Source: Poriferisodalis sp965204125 (GTDB lineage Bacteria; Actinomycetota; Acidimicrobiia; Acidimicrobiales; Poriferisodalaceae). From it: 64,000 nucleotides of DNA. Position numbers and translations under genes: made by a program. Positions 8,526 through 19,188 of the stretch are shown in pieces. Positions within the stretch are counted from its first letter, which is position 1, and each line of letters begins with the position of its first letter. The stretch covers positions 930,001-994,000 of the forward strand of contig NZ_OZ241968.1 of the NCBI RefSeq assembly GCF_965204125.1, given 5' to 3'. The notes below the pieces were generated by a model. It saw nothing but the letters and a program-made list of their open reading frames with translations. It had not been told where the DNA came from and made no database searches.

Positions 8526-9155
8526 ATGAGTGTCAGCATTGTCGACCACCCAGTAGCCGCAGCCCTGCTCACCCGGCTGCGCGACAAGGACACCGCTGTC
8601 GAGGAGTTCCGCCAGCGGCTCGACGCACTGACGTTCCTGCTGGTGTCCGAAGCGCTCACCGATGCGACATCGGTGCCCGAGGCGGTGGAGACGCCGCTCG
8701 GGCCCGCCGAAGGCTCGCGCCTCGAGCCGATGCCAGCGATCGTGCCCGTGCTGCGCGCCGGGCTGGGCATGCTCGACGCGGCGCTGCGGCTCCTGCCTGC
8801 TGCGCCGGTGGGTTTTGTCGGTATGCGAAGGATCGAGACGTCCGATGGTGTCGGGCACGAGTGCTACCTCGAGTCGCTGCCAGGTGTGCTGGAGGATCGA
8901 CCGGTGCTGGTGCTCGACCCGATGCTGGCGACGGGCGGCTCGGCGGCCGCGGTGATCCGGGTGCTTGCGGAGTCGGGCGTGGGACCGGTGACGATGGTGT
9001 GCACGCTGGCCGCACCCGAGGGGATCGCTGCCCTGCAGAGCAGTGCTGCCGATGTCCGCATCGTGACGGCCGCGGTCGACAGCCACCTCGACGAGCGGGC
9101 CTTCATCGTTCCCGGCCTGGGCGATGCAGGCGACCGTCTCTACGGCTCTGCCTGA
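8526..9155 (+). CDS. upp: Uracil phosphoribosyltransferase
   Basis: Salvages uracil with PRPP to form UMP. The protein is 209 residues, the normal length. The PRPP-binding loop is DPMLATGGSA at residues 131-140. The C-terminal PGLGDAGDRLYG is the uracil-binding signature. PVLRAGLGMLDAAL is the other conserved stretch. The ATG at 8526 is chosen because MSVSIVDHP aligns with the usual N-terminus; the frame stays open further upstream but that part is antisense to the LytR_C gene. Its 3' end overlaps the convergent ribokinase gene by 16 bases, leaving no room for a separate terminator. Confidence 0.95.
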   Translation: MSVSIVDHPVAAALLTRLRDKDTAVEEFRQRLDALTFLLVSEALTDATSVPEAVETPLGPAEGSRLEPMPAIVPVLRAGLGMLDAALRLLPAAPVGFVGMRRIETSDGVGHECYLESLPGVLEDRPVLVLDPMLATGGSAAAVIRVLAESGVGPVTMVCTLAAPEGIAALQSSAADVRIVTAAVDSHLDERAFIVPGLGDAGDRLYGSA

Positions 9156-10126
9156 CCGACAGCCTCTTCGAGATCCTGCAGCTGCGCCATCGTCGGCAGG
9201 CTGGGCTGAGCGCCGGCGACGGTCACCGCCCAGGCGCCGGCTCGCACAGCCAACTGCGCCGCCTCGGCAACCGTCGCACCCGATGCCATGCCCACCGCGA
9301 ACGCACCGGCGAACGCGTCACCGGCGCCCGTGGCGTCGACCACAGCGACCCGCGGTGCGGCCACGCTGATCTCCGCGTCGGCATCGGCCGCAGTGTCGGC
9401 GGCAGCGGCAGGTGAATCGGGCTGGCCCTGCGCTAGATCAGCTGTTTGCGGCGGGTGAACGACGCAGCCAGCCGCACCCCGCGTCTCCACCAGCACCGCT
9501 TCGGGACGCAGCTCGGGCACGCTGCCCTCGGCGTCGGGATGGCGCAACTGCTCGGCTTCGGCGCGATTCACGATGACGAAGTCGGCCAGCGGCAGCACAG
9601 CGGGGGCAACGTCGTTGTAGGGGGCCGGGTTCAGCACCACGAACGTGCCGTGCTCGCGGGCGATCTCTGCTGCGGCCCGGGCCGCGGCGGCGCTCACCTC
9701 GCCCTGCAGCAGCAGCGCATCGGCCGCGCCGATCTCGTTGGCGGCTGCCTGCACGCCCCCGGCATCCAGCGATGCGTTGGCACCCGCAGCCACCACGATC
9801 GACACGTCATCGGGATCGACGGTGATCACCGCCAAGCCGGTTGGAACATCTGCGCTGGCCACATACCGGCAGTCGATCCCCTCTGCCTCCAGGCCGGAGC
9901 GCAGCCACCGGCCCTGCTCGTCGTCGCCGACCCTGCCGACCATGACCACCTGCGCGCCCAGCCGGGCCGCGGCCACTGCCTGGTTGGCGCCCTTGCCGCC
10001 ACGGAACCATGCGATGCGATCAGCGTGCATCGTCTCGTCGGGTGACGGGCGCCTCGGCACCCACAGCGTCACATCAGCGTTCAGGCTCCCGACAACAGCG
10101 ATCCGCGGCACGCCTGAGGGTGTCAC
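9140..10126 (-). CDS. rbsK: Ribokinase-like PfkB-family sugar kinase
   Basis: A PfkB carbohydrate kinase, most like ribokinase, phosphorylating a pentose at C5. Signature 1 is FRGGKGANQAVAAARLGA (about residues 42-59). Signature 2 is DATGAGDAFAGAFAVGMA, carrying the catalytic aspartate. Between them is an alanine/aspartate-rich insertion (around residues 235-260) absent from compact ribokinases, probably a surface loop. The start is GTG at 10126, four bases after the Rieske oxygenase stop, so the two are probably co-transcribed. No ribose transporter or rbsD is nearby, so the substrate is not certain; nucleoside-derived ribose would fit the neighbouring upp. Confidence 0.8.
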   Translation of the reverse strand: MTPSGVPRIAVVGSLNADVTLWVPRRPSPDETMHADRIAWFRGGKGANQAVAAARLGAQVVMVGRVGDDEQGRWLRSGLEAEGIDCRYVASADVPTGLAVITVDPDDVSIVVAAGANASLDAGGVQAAANEIGAADALLLQGEVSAAAARAAAEIAREHGTFVVLNPAPYNDVAPAVLPLADFVIVNRAEAEQLRHPDAEGSVPELRPEAVLVETRGAAGCVVHPPQTADLAQGQPDSPAAAADTAADADAEISVAAPRVAVVDATGAGDAFAGAFAVGMASGATVAEAAQLAVRAGAWAVTVAGAQPSLPTMAQLQDLEEAVGQAEP

Positions 10127-10130
10127 CGGT

Positions 10131-11264
10131 TCAGCGCCCGTTCGATGCCCGTTCGTGGCCGAGCGCCGACAGCAGCAGCGTTGCGAGATGGTCCACAGCG
10201 TCCTCGCTGTGCACCGAAGCGATGCCGGACTGCTCGGTCACCAGCGGCCCAGGCCGGTAGCCGCGGCTGCGGATGCCGCGCTGGGTCGATTCGACCAGCT
10301 TCAGGTCTTCGGACACCGTCGTGTTCCAGTCGAGGTCGATGATCTCGCGCAGCTCATCGGTCGGCTCGGCGACATCGAACCACCACTCCCGCACCAGCAG
10401 CGTCCGATCCGGCGCGCACGGCATCCAGCGGTACGTGTTCACGGCCTGGCCCGGATACACCTGGATCGACGAAGCCGGCCAGATGTAGAACGCGGCATAG
10501 TCGTCGCTGGCGACCGGGCGCGTATAGGTGGAACGTTCGCCCTCGACGCCTCTGGCCGTATGGCGGATCACCCTGCCGCTGGGCGTGACCCGGTAGCTGG
10601 CGGGGTCGACCACGCCGGAGGTGAACGATCGATGCACGTTCGGGCAGTGATAGCACTCGTTGTAGTTCTCCACCGCGATCTTCCAGTTGGCTGCGATGAG
10701 GTGGGTCCGGCGCCACGTCAGCATGCGCGTCGGTGATTGCGGGGCAAGCGCCAGGACCTCGTCGCCGACGCCGGGGGCGTGCTCGGCCAGCGGGGTCGCG
10801 CCGGCATCCGTATTGACGAACACGAAGCCAGCGAGCTCGTCGACGGCGACAGGCGGCAGGCAGATCTCGCCGACATCGCGGCTGCGCGCGCTGAGCAGGG
10901 TGCCGTCCAGCCCGTACACCCAGGCGTGATACGGGCACATGATGACGCCCGGAGTCTCGGCGACATCGCCGCCCGGCTGCTGCGGCGGGAACAGCTCGTG
11001 CCCCCGGTGCTGGCACACGTTGAAGAAGGCGCGGATCTGGCCGCCGTCGTTGACCACGAAGACTGGCTCGTCGCCGACCGTCGCCGTGAGCACCTGGCCG
11101 GGTTCGCTCACCTGGCTGCGGTGACCCACGAGGTGCCAGGACCGGGCGAACACTGTGTCCAGCTCGACCGCGAGGATCTCGGGATCGGTGTAGTAGCGAG
11201 CTGCCAGCGCGCTTCGCCCAGCCGCATCGGTCGCACTGGGCACCGGTGTCTGGCGGGCTGCCAC
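10131..11264 (-). CDS. Rieske non-haem iron oxygenase alpha subunit
   Basis: The large subunit of a two-component Rieske oxygenase (377 residues). The [2Fe-2S] ligands are in CQHRGH and CPYHAW, about 30 residues apart. The catalytic iron motif is ENYNECYHCPNVH, giving two histidines. The layout resembles enzymes that attack quaternary ammonium compounds (carnitine or glycine-betaine monooxygenases) more than aromatic dioxygenases. That would suit the choline module 32 kb away, but the distance makes this weak. No reductase or ferredoxin gene is adjacent. The start is GTG at 11264, divergent from the MDR gene with 53 bases between. The ribokinase follows four bases downstream. Confidence 0.8.
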   Translation of the reverse strand: MAARQTPVPSATDAAGRSALAARYYTDPEILAVELDTVFARSWHLVGHRSQVSEPGQVLTATVGDEPVFVVNDGGQIRAFFNVCQHRGHELFPPQQPGGDVAETPGVIMCPYHAWVYGLDGTLLSARSRDVGEICLPPVAVDELAGFVFVNTDAGATPLAEHAPGVGDEVLALAPQSPTRMLTWRRTHLIAANWKIAVENYNECYHCPNVHRSFTSGVVDPASYRVTPSGRVIRHTARGVEGERSTYTRPVASDDYAAFYIWPASSIQVYPGQAVNTYRWMPCAPDRTLLVREWWFDVAEPTDELREIIDLDWNTTVSEDLKLVESTQRGIRSRGYRPGPLVTEQSGIASVHSEDAVDHLATLLLSALGHERASNGR

Positions 11265-11317
11265 TGAACGGTATTGTGCCGCGTCCCGATGGCCGCCTGT
11301 GACCCCCGCGAGAGCGA

Positions 11318-12415
11318 ATGAACCCGCCGAACACCATGCGTGCCGCGCTGCTGGTGGGTCACGGCGGGCCCGAGATGCTGCAGGTGCGCGACGACGTGCC
11401 GGTTCCGGTGCCGGGTCCCGATGAGGTACTCATTGCGGTGGCGGCGTGCGGCATCAACAACACCGACATCAACACGCGGGTCGCCTGGTACAGCAAGTCG
11501 GTGACAGCGGCTACATCGGGCGAGGGCTACGCCGACGCGGATGCAGCAGATTCCACTTGGGGCGGCAGGGGTGTCGCGTTTCCCCGCATCCAGGGTGCCG
11601 ATGTCGTCGGACGGGTGGTGGCCAGCGGGGATCGTTCCGATGCGGACCTGATCGGCCGGCGGGTCATGGTGGAGCCCTGGTTGAAGGACCTCACCGACCC
11701 GAGCGACCGCAGCAAGGCGCGCTATCTCGGCAGCGAGGTCGACGGCGGCTTCGCGGAGTACGTCGCGGTGCCTGCCGTCAACGCCTATCCGATCGGCGCC
11801 GATCTGTCTGATGCCGAGCTGGCAACGTTTGCCTGCGCCTCCTCGACGGCTGAGCACATGCTCCAGCGCATCGGGCTCACCAGCGGCGAGAGCATTGCGG
11901 TTCCTGGTGCGAGCGGTGGCGTGGGCTCGGCACTGGTGCAGCTCGCGAGGCGGCGAGGCGCACGTGTGGTGGCGATTGCCGGCGCTTCCAAGGCAACGCA
12001 GGTGCTCGAACTCGGGGCGGATGCGGTGGTGCCGCGCCAGGGCCCTGATCACGATGTCGCGGCGGCGGTCGAAGCCAACGGCGGCCCGTTCGACGCCGTG
12101 GCCGACGTGGTGGGTGGCGATGCCGTGGGGCTGTGGCTCGACGCGCTGGCAGGCCGCGGGCGCTATGTCACCTCGGGCGCCATTGCCGGACCCATCGTCG
12201 AGGTGGATCTGCGGACGGTGTACCTCAACGATCTGGACCTGTTCGGCGCCACGATCTACGGGCCGAGACTGTTCGCGGACCTCGTCGGCTACATCGAGCG
12301 GGGCGAGATCCGCCCGGTGCTCGGCGGCACGTTTCCCCTCGAGCGCATTCGGGAGGCACAGGAGGCCTTCGTGCGCAAGGAGCACTTCGGCAACCTGGTG
12401 ATCACGCTGTCGTGA
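11318..12415 (+). CDS. MDR-family zinc-type alcohol dehydrogenase/quinone oxidoreductase
   Basis: A medium-chain dehydrogenase/reductase of 365 residues. It has an N-terminal GroES-like domain (VLIAVAACGINNTDINTR) and a C-terminal Rossmann domain with PGASGGVGSALVQLARRRGA as the NAD(P) site. FPRIQGADVVGRV matches the quinone-oxidoreductase/enoyl-reductase branch; the classical zinc-dehydrogenase GHE motif is replaced, so a catalytic zinc is unlikely. The substrate is unknown. The ATG at 11318 follows GAGAGCG; an ATG six codons later is possible. The stop codon's last base coincides with the tRNA-Thr gene on the other strand, so the two loci abut exactly. Confidence 0.8.
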   Translation: MNPPNTMRAALLVGHGGPEMLQVRDDVPVPVPGPDEVLIAVAACGINNTDINTRVAWYSKSVTAATSGEGYADADAADSTWGGRGVAFPRIQGADVVGRVVASGDRSDADLIGRRVMVEPWLKDLTDPSDRSKARYLGSEVDGGFAEYVAVPAVNAYPIGADLSDAELATFACASSTAEHMLQRIGLTSGESIAVPGASGGVGSALVQLARRRGARVVAIAGASKATQVLELGADAVVPRQGPDHDVAAAVEANGGPFDAVADVVGGDAVGLWLDALAGRGRYVTSGAIAGPIVEVDLRTVYLNDLDLFGATIYGPRLFADLVGYIERGEIRPVLGGTFPLERIREAQEAFVRKEHFGNLVITLS

Positions 12416-12487
12416 GCCCGAGGTGGGAATCGAACCCACAACCCCCGCTTTACAAGAGCGGTGCTCTGGCCGTTGAGCTACTCGGGC
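12415..12487 (-). tRNA. tRNA-Thr (anticodon TGT)
   Basis: The minus strand folds as a full cloverleaf of 73 bases. The acceptor stem is GCCCGAG / CTCGGGC, the D arm GCTC...GAGC, the anticodon arm CCGCT-CTTGTAA-AGCGG with anticodon TGT (reads ACA), and the T arm GTGGG-TTCGATT-CCCAC. The discriminator base is T and no CCA is encoded. It lies 33 bases after the rlmB-like stop on the same strand and may be transcribed with that operon. It shares its acceptor stem with the tRNA-Thr at 33346. Confidence 0.95.
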
Positions 12488-12520
12488 GCCGGTCCCAGCG
12501 TATGGCCGGCGCCCCGGATT

Positions 12521-13435
12521 TCAGGGCGCATTTCGGGTGCGGGCGATGTCGAACAGGGCCACGGCGGCCGCCGCTGCCACATTGAGCGATTCGATGCGCC
12601 CGAGCACCGGGATCGACACCACTTGGTCGCACCGGCGCTCCACCAGCGCCGACAGTCCCCGGCCTTCGGCGCCCAGCACCAACACCAGCGGCTCGTCGCC
12701 GACCCGCAGCGACTCGAGCCCGTCCGGCGCGTAGCCGTCGAGACCGATGGCCCACAGCCCGGCATCGCGGAGCTTGGCGAGCGCAGCGGGCAGGCCGCCG
12801 ACCAGCGCAATCGGCAGGTACTCGATGGCACCCGCAGCGGCCTTCGCCGCGGCTGGCGTGAGGTTGGCCGAACGGTGGCTGGTGAGCACGACACCGGTAG
12901 CGCCGGCGACCTCTGCCGTGCGCAGGATGGCGCCGAGGTTGCCCGGGTCGGTGACGCCGTCGGTCGCCACGACGAGCGGCAGCGTGTTCCCCGCAGGTCT
13001 GGCCAGCTCTTCCAGCGGCACGGGCTGAACGGCAGCGGCCTTGGCGATCACGCCCTGCGGTGCGGCGGTGAGCGCTGCCTCGTCCAGCTTGCGGCGGGTG
13101 ACCTCGCGCACCGGCACCCGCCGGTCGCCGGCGAGATCGACGATCTCGGCCAGCGTGGCCGCCGAGTGCGCATCCTCGGAGATCAGCACCTCGTGCACCT
13201 TGCGCTTGCCGGCCCGCAGCAGCTCGCGCACCGCCTGCCGACCTTCGACGTGGTCGCCGCCAAGACCCTTCGGCCGCGACTGCGGCCGACCAGCCTGCAC
13301 CTGATTCGCACCACCCCGCTGCTGTCTCCCGTGTCCGCGACCTGGAGAACGATTGCTGCGCTCGCTGCGTTGGGGAGCAGACCCCCGCCCGCGGCGTGAA
13401 GGAGCGCCACGCCGCTCGCCCCGTTCTGCGCTCAT
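12521..13435 (-). CDS. rlmB: SpoU/TrmH-family 23S rRNA 2'-O-methyltransferase (RlmB-like)
   Basis: A SPOUT-class methyltransferase, most like RlmB, which methylates a guanosine 2'-hydroxyl in 23S rRNA. The first 50 or so residues are a basic, glycine/arginine-rich tail probably contacting RNA. They are followed by a substrate-binding domain (GRQAVRELLRAGKRKVHEV) and the SpoU domain with NLGAILRTAEVAGATGV, VLVLGAEGRGLS and IPVLGRIESLNVAAAAAV. The last two form the trefoil-knot SAM site. The ATG at 13435 overlaps the ispF stop by four bases (ATGA), giving 304 residues. Linkage to ispD-ispF is common in actinobacteria; the cysS often found between them is missing. Confidence 0.88.
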   Translation of the reverse strand: MSAERGERRGAPSRRGRGSAPQRSERSNRSPGRGHGRQQRGGANQVQAGRPQSRPKGLGGDHVEGRQAVRELLRAGKRKVHEVLISEDAHSAATLAEIVDLAGDRRVPVREVTRRKLDEAALTAAPQGVIAKAAAVQPVPLEELARPAGNTLPLVVATDGVTDPGNLGAILRTAEVAGATGVVLTSHRSANLTPAAAKAAAGAIEYLPIALVGGLPAALAKLRDAGLWAIGLDGYAPDGLESLRVGDEPLVLVLGAEGRGLSALVERRCDQVVSIPVLGRIESLNVAAAAAVALFDIARTRNAP

Positions 13436-13944
13436 TGTTGGCGTCCGACAACTACGAGTGCCACGGCATGTGCCACGATCCCGTCGGCATTGCCCAGCCC
13501 TTCGGTTCGCTTGCCGCAGACCGTGACCGGTCCGCCGGCTGCTCTGCCGAGCCGCTCCTGCATCTGATCGCGATGCGGGGCGATCATCGGCCGGTCGCAG
13601 ATCACCGTGCAGTCGGCATTCGCCAACATCCAACCGCCCTCCGCGAGCAGCGCCGAGACCCGCCGCAGCATCTCGATGCTGTCAGCACCCCGCCAGCGCT
13701 CATCGCTGTCAGGAAACTGCGTGCCGATATCTCCAAGTCCAGCAGCACTCAACATCGCATCGATCACCGCATGAGCAACAACATCGGCATCGCTGTGGCC
13801 CACCAGCGGCCGTTCACCGGGAAACCGAACCCCGCCGAGCACCAGCGTCCGATCAGCCTGCGTGTCAGCACCAGCATACGGATGAGCGTCATACCCATGC
13901 CCCACCCGCATCGCCGGTCCAGCCCCGCCGTCAGCAGCACTCAC
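13432..13944 (-). CDS. ispF: 2-C-methyl-D-erythritol 2,4-cyclodiphosphate synthase
   Basis: The fifth enzyme of the MEP pathway for isopentenyl diphosphate. It cyclises CDP-methylerythritol 2-phosphate with release of CMP. Visible are GHGYDAHPY and HSDADVVAHAVIDA (zinc ligands), GDIGTQFPDSDERWRGADS (substrate loop) and KRTEGLGNADGI. The 170 residues include about ten extra at the N-terminus; an ATG at residue 12 would give a more usual start, but the GTG at 13944 lies 11 bases after ispD. It overlaps the methyltransferase gene by four bases. A separate ispF rather than an IspDF fusion is normal here. Confidence 0.95.
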   Translation of the reverse strand: MSAADGGAGPAMRVGHGYDAHPYAGADTQADRTLVLGGVRFPGERPLVGHSDADVVAHAVIDAMLSAAGLGDIGTQFPDSDERWRGADSIEMLRRVSALLAEGGWMLANADCTVICDRPMIAPHRDQMQERLGRAAGGPVTVCGKRTEGLGNADGIVAHAVALVVVGRQQ

Positions 13945-13955
13945 GCCAGTTGACG

Positions 13956-14642
13956 CTAGAGCCCGCCGCCCGAGTCGAGGCCACCCAGCAGAGCCTCCAC
14001 GACAACAAGATCTGCGGCAGTAGTGACCTTGTGCGCCGCCGCGTCGCCCGGCACCGCCATCACGGTGCCGCCTGCAGCCTCCACCAGCGCAGCATCATCA
14101 GTGGCCTCAGGCTCTCCAGCATGCGCCGCCACCAGCACTTCCCGCCGAAACGCCTGCGGCGTCTGCACCCCAAACAACCCCGAACGATCCACCGTCCCAG
14201 CAACAACTCCCCCCGAGTCACCCCACTCCGGCACCCGCTTCAGCGTGTCGCTCACCGGCAGCGCCGGCACAGCAGCATCAACCCCACCCCGAACAGCAGC
14301 AATCACGCGCTCAAACAACCCCACCGAAGCCCCCGGCCGAGCAGCGTCATGACAAACCACCACATCAACATCATCCGGCAAAGTCCCCAACCCAGCCCGA
14401 ACCGACCCCGACCGAGTCCCCCCACCCTCGACAATCACATCGACGCCGGTGTACGGCCCCCCGACCATCGACGGCGCAACGACCAGCGTCACCCCATCAC
14501 ACGCCACCCCAGCGGCCTCAACGCTCCAAGCAACCATCGACCGCCCAGCAACAGAAACCATCACCTTCGAAGCCCCGTCAGCCCCCGCACCAAACCGAGT
14601 CCCCGCCCCGGCGGCTAACACCAGCGCCCAAGTCCGAGCCAC
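13956..14642 (-). CDS. ispD: 2-C-methyl-D-erythritol 4-phosphate cytidylyltransferase
   Basis: Transfers CMP from CTP to methylerythritol 4-phosphate, the third step of the MEP pathway. The nucleotide-binding LAAGAGTRFG, CHDAARP and FGVQTPQAFRREVL motifs are present; length is 228 residues. In many family members the first loop contains a lysine after the GxR motif, supplied here by GASKVMV. The start is GTG at 14642, 21 bases after the lipoprotein gene. Codon choice is unlike the neighbours: third positions are mostly G or T rather than G or C, so the plus strand reads as an A/C-rich tract across this gene and its flanks. Confidence 0.93.
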   Translation of the reverse strand: MARTWALVLAAGAGTRFGAGADGASKVMVSVAGRSMVAWSVEAAGVACDGVTLVVAPSMVGGPYTGVDVIVEGGGTRSGSVRAGLGTLPDDVDVVVCHDAARPGASVGLFERVIAAVRGGVDAAVPALPVSDTLKRVPEWGDSGGVVAGTVDRSGLFGVQTPQAFRREVLVAAHAGEPEATDDAALVEAAGGTVMAVPGDAAAHKVTTAADLVVVEALLGGLDSGGGL

Positions 14643-14663
14643 CCAACAAGTCTGCCCCGGCTG

Positions 14664-15542
14664 CTAGCGGAAAGTCAGCCCGCGCCGGCGACGCCGACCC
14701 CGAAGAGCAACAACAAGCACAACCAAGACGATCAAACCGAGAACAATCCACCAGACCACCGCAATCCGAACCCCCCGAGAAGCCCGCTCAGCCAGCCGCT
14801 CAGCCTCCGCCTCAGCCGCAGCAAGCTCAGCATCCAGCAGCTCACCCGAAACCCGCAGCTCCCGAACACCCCCCTCGTTCAACATCATCACCCCATCAAC
14901 AGGCAGGCTCCCAGCCCCCTGAGGAACGGTCGCCCGCACCACCAGCGTCACCAGCTCGTCAAGCGGCGCCCCCGCCCGCGCCTCAACCTCGGCAATCGGC
15001 AACCCGAACAGCTCGCCTTCCAACGCATCAGCAGTAGCCGGATTCACCAGCCCGGCCACCGGACGGTCCAAGCCGACGGTCACCGTCAGGTCGTACCTCA
15101 CCTGCGCCCCATCGCGCGAGCCCACGAACGTCGCCGACCGGAACAAGCCCGCTGAGCCATCCGCAGGCCGGTCGATCTCCGCGAGCACCTCTGCCAACTC
15201 GGCAGGCGAGGAGAAGCGCTTGGCTGCCACCACCCGGAGGCGCTCGCCCGCGGGCGTCTGCTCGCCGAACTGCCGGACGTCCCACCCGACCAATCCGTCA
15301 GTCACGATGAGCTCGCCCAGGTCGGGCACCCACCGCATCACCTCTTCGTCGAACGTGATCTCGACGGTGACCTCGCCGGCGCCGTCATGCGCGATGTCGA
15401 TGTCGACGACGATGTCGACCCGGCAGCCCGCCGCCAGCACCAGTACGGCGACGCCAGCCAGCGCGGCGCTGAGCGCGCGCCAGCGCGGATTCTGGCAAGC
15501 GTCAGTCCCGGGCGAACCGCACGCAGGTATTCGCCGGAACAC
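14664..15542 (-). CDS. LppM-like lipoprotein with C-terminal membrane helix
   Basis: An exported lipoprotein of about 292 residues. The signal region ends in a lipobox (LVLAAGC), and the mature protein begins with beta-rich sequence VDIVVDIDIAHDGAGEVTV, as in the LppM/DUF3153-type domain of actinobacteria. Near the C-terminus lies an alanine/glutamate-rich coiled segment, then a hydrophobic helix (IAVVWWIVLGLIVLVVLVV) and a basic tail. The protein is thus tethered at both ends. I start at the GTG at 15542, three bases after the clpC stop. Its role is unknown; LppM in mycobacteria affects envelope lipids. The 5' part has normal codon use, while the 3' part shares the shift described for ispD. 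Confidence 0.7.
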   Translation of the reverse strand: MFRRIPACGSPGTDACQNPRWRALSAALAGVAVLVLAAGCRVDIVVDIDIAHDGAGEVTVEITFDEEVMRWVPDLGELIVTDGLVGWDVRQFGEQTPAGERLRVVAAKRFSSPAELAEVLAEIDRPADGSAGLFRSATFVGSRDGAQVRYDLTVTVGLDRPVAGLVNPATADALEGELFGLPIAEVEARAGAPLDELVTLVVRATVPQGAGSLPVDGVMMLNEGGVRELRVSGELLDAELAAAEAEAERLAERASRGVRIAVVWWIVLGLIVLVVLVVALRGRRRRRGLTFR

Positions 15543-15544
15543 GC

Positions 15545-18046
<2,502 letters not shown>

Positions 18047-18067
18047 TGGGCCCTCCCGGATTGAGCC

Positions 18068-18082
18068 CGGCACACGGTGCCG
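18068..18082. promoter_or_regulatory. Inverted repeat in the clpC leader
   Basis: CGGCAC - ACG - GTGCCG is a perfect 6-bp inverted repeat 22 bases upstream of the clpC GTG. It sits in the 110-base divergent region between clpC and the polyprenyl diphosphate synthase gene. It could be a short leader hairpin or half of an operator; I do not see a clear ClgR or HspR consensus. Confidence 0.3.
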
Positions 18083-18156
18083 AAGGTCTCCTGAGCGCAG
18101 TGTAACGATGCCCTGCCGCATCGCTCCTTGCTGTCGCTGTCGTTTACGGTTGCGCC

Positions 18157-19188
18157 GTGGCGACCCTTTCCCCGTTGCAGGCCCGGCCCGATGCCGACGC
18201 TGATCTGGCCCGTGTGGAGACGGCCCTGCGCGCCGCGGCGGTCACCGGCGACGAGTTCCTCACCGAGGTGACCTCGCACCTGATCCCCGCGGGCGGCAAG
18301 CGGCTGCGACCCGCGTTCGTCATCGCGTCGGCGCTCGCGCTCGATCCTGACGGCGCTGCGCCCGATGCGGTCACCGATGACATGGTCTGCGGCGGCGTTG
18401 CCGTGGAGCTGGTGCACCTGGGCTCGCTGTACCACGACGACGTCATGGACGACGCCGAGACGCGGCGCGGCATCGAGGCGGTGAACCACCGCTGGGGCAA
18501 CCTGAAGGCGATCCTGGCCGGCGACTTCCTGCTGGCCAAGGCGTCGGAGCTGGCAGCGTCGCTGGGCACCGAGGTGGCCGCCCTGCTGGCCGCCACCATC
18601 GGCCGGCTGTGCGAGGGGCAGGTGCGCGAGCTGCAGCTCATCTATGACCGGCGCCGCACCGAAGACCAGTACTTCCTGGCCATCCAGGGCAAGACTGCCG
18701 AGCTGTACGCAACGTCGTGCCGCATCGGCGGGCTGGTGGCGGGCGTCGACTCCGAGACCCTGGACCGGCTGAACAGCTTCGGGCTCGCCTACGGCATGGC
18801 GTTCCAGATCGTCGACGACGTGCTCGATCTGGTGGCCTCCGACGAGGAACTCGGCAAGCCCTCGGGCAACGACCTGCGCGAGGGCGTGTACACGCTGCCG
18901 GTGATCCGGATGCTGGCGGACGGGCAGGCGGACGGTGAGCGCCTGAGCGAGCTGCTCGGCGAGCCGCTGGACGACGACCGGCGGGATCGGGCCCGGGCGA
19001 TCGTGGTGGACGGTCCCGAGATCGCCAGCTCGGTGCAGACCGCGCAGCGCTATGTGGCCGCGGCCCTCGATGCGCTGGCACCGCTCGACGCCACACCTGG
19101 GGTGGTCGGCCTACGTGCGGCGGCGTCGAACCTGCTCAGCGCGCTGCCCTCGTCGGCCGGGGCTGCAGCCGCCGCGGGCGCCGATTGA
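18157..19188 (+). CDS. Trans-polyprenyl diphosphate synthase (IspB/GGPS family)
   Basis: Extends allylic diphosphates with isopentenyl diphosphate, probably to make the side chain of menaquinone or a geranylgeranyl-type product. The first aspartate-rich motif is DDVMD at residues 94-98 within LYHDDVMDDAETRRG, and the second is DDVLD at 220-224. GGKRLRP near residue 47 binds the diphosphate. The 343 residues include an alanine-rich C-terminal tail. The start is GTG at 18157. The folP reading frame begins across its stop, so the two are translationally coupled. Chain length cannot be read with confidence. It uses the product of the MEP pathway whose ispD and ispF lie 4 kb away. Confidence 0.88.
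   Translation: MATLSPLQARPDADADLARVETALRAAAVTGDEFLTEVTSHLIPAGGKRLRPAFVIASALALDPDGAAPDAVTDDMVCGGVAVELVHLGSLYHDDVMDDAETRRGIEAVNHRWGNLKAILAGDFLLAKASELAASLGTEVAALLAATIGRLCEGQVRELQLIYDRRRTEDQYFLAIQGKTAELYATSCRIGGLVAGVDSETLDRLNSFGLAYGMAFQIVDDVLDLVASDEELGKPSGNDLREGVYTLPVIRMLADGQADGERLSELLGEPLDDDRRDRARAIVVDGPEIASSVQTAQRYVAAALDALAPLDATPGVVGLRAAASNLLSALPSSAGAAAAAGAD

Noticed and set aside
10131..11264. The Rieske oxygenase as a firm glycine-betaine monooxygenase
   Set aside because: The motif layout is suggestive, but there is no reductase partner and the choline module is 32 kb away, so only a general oxygenase call is made.
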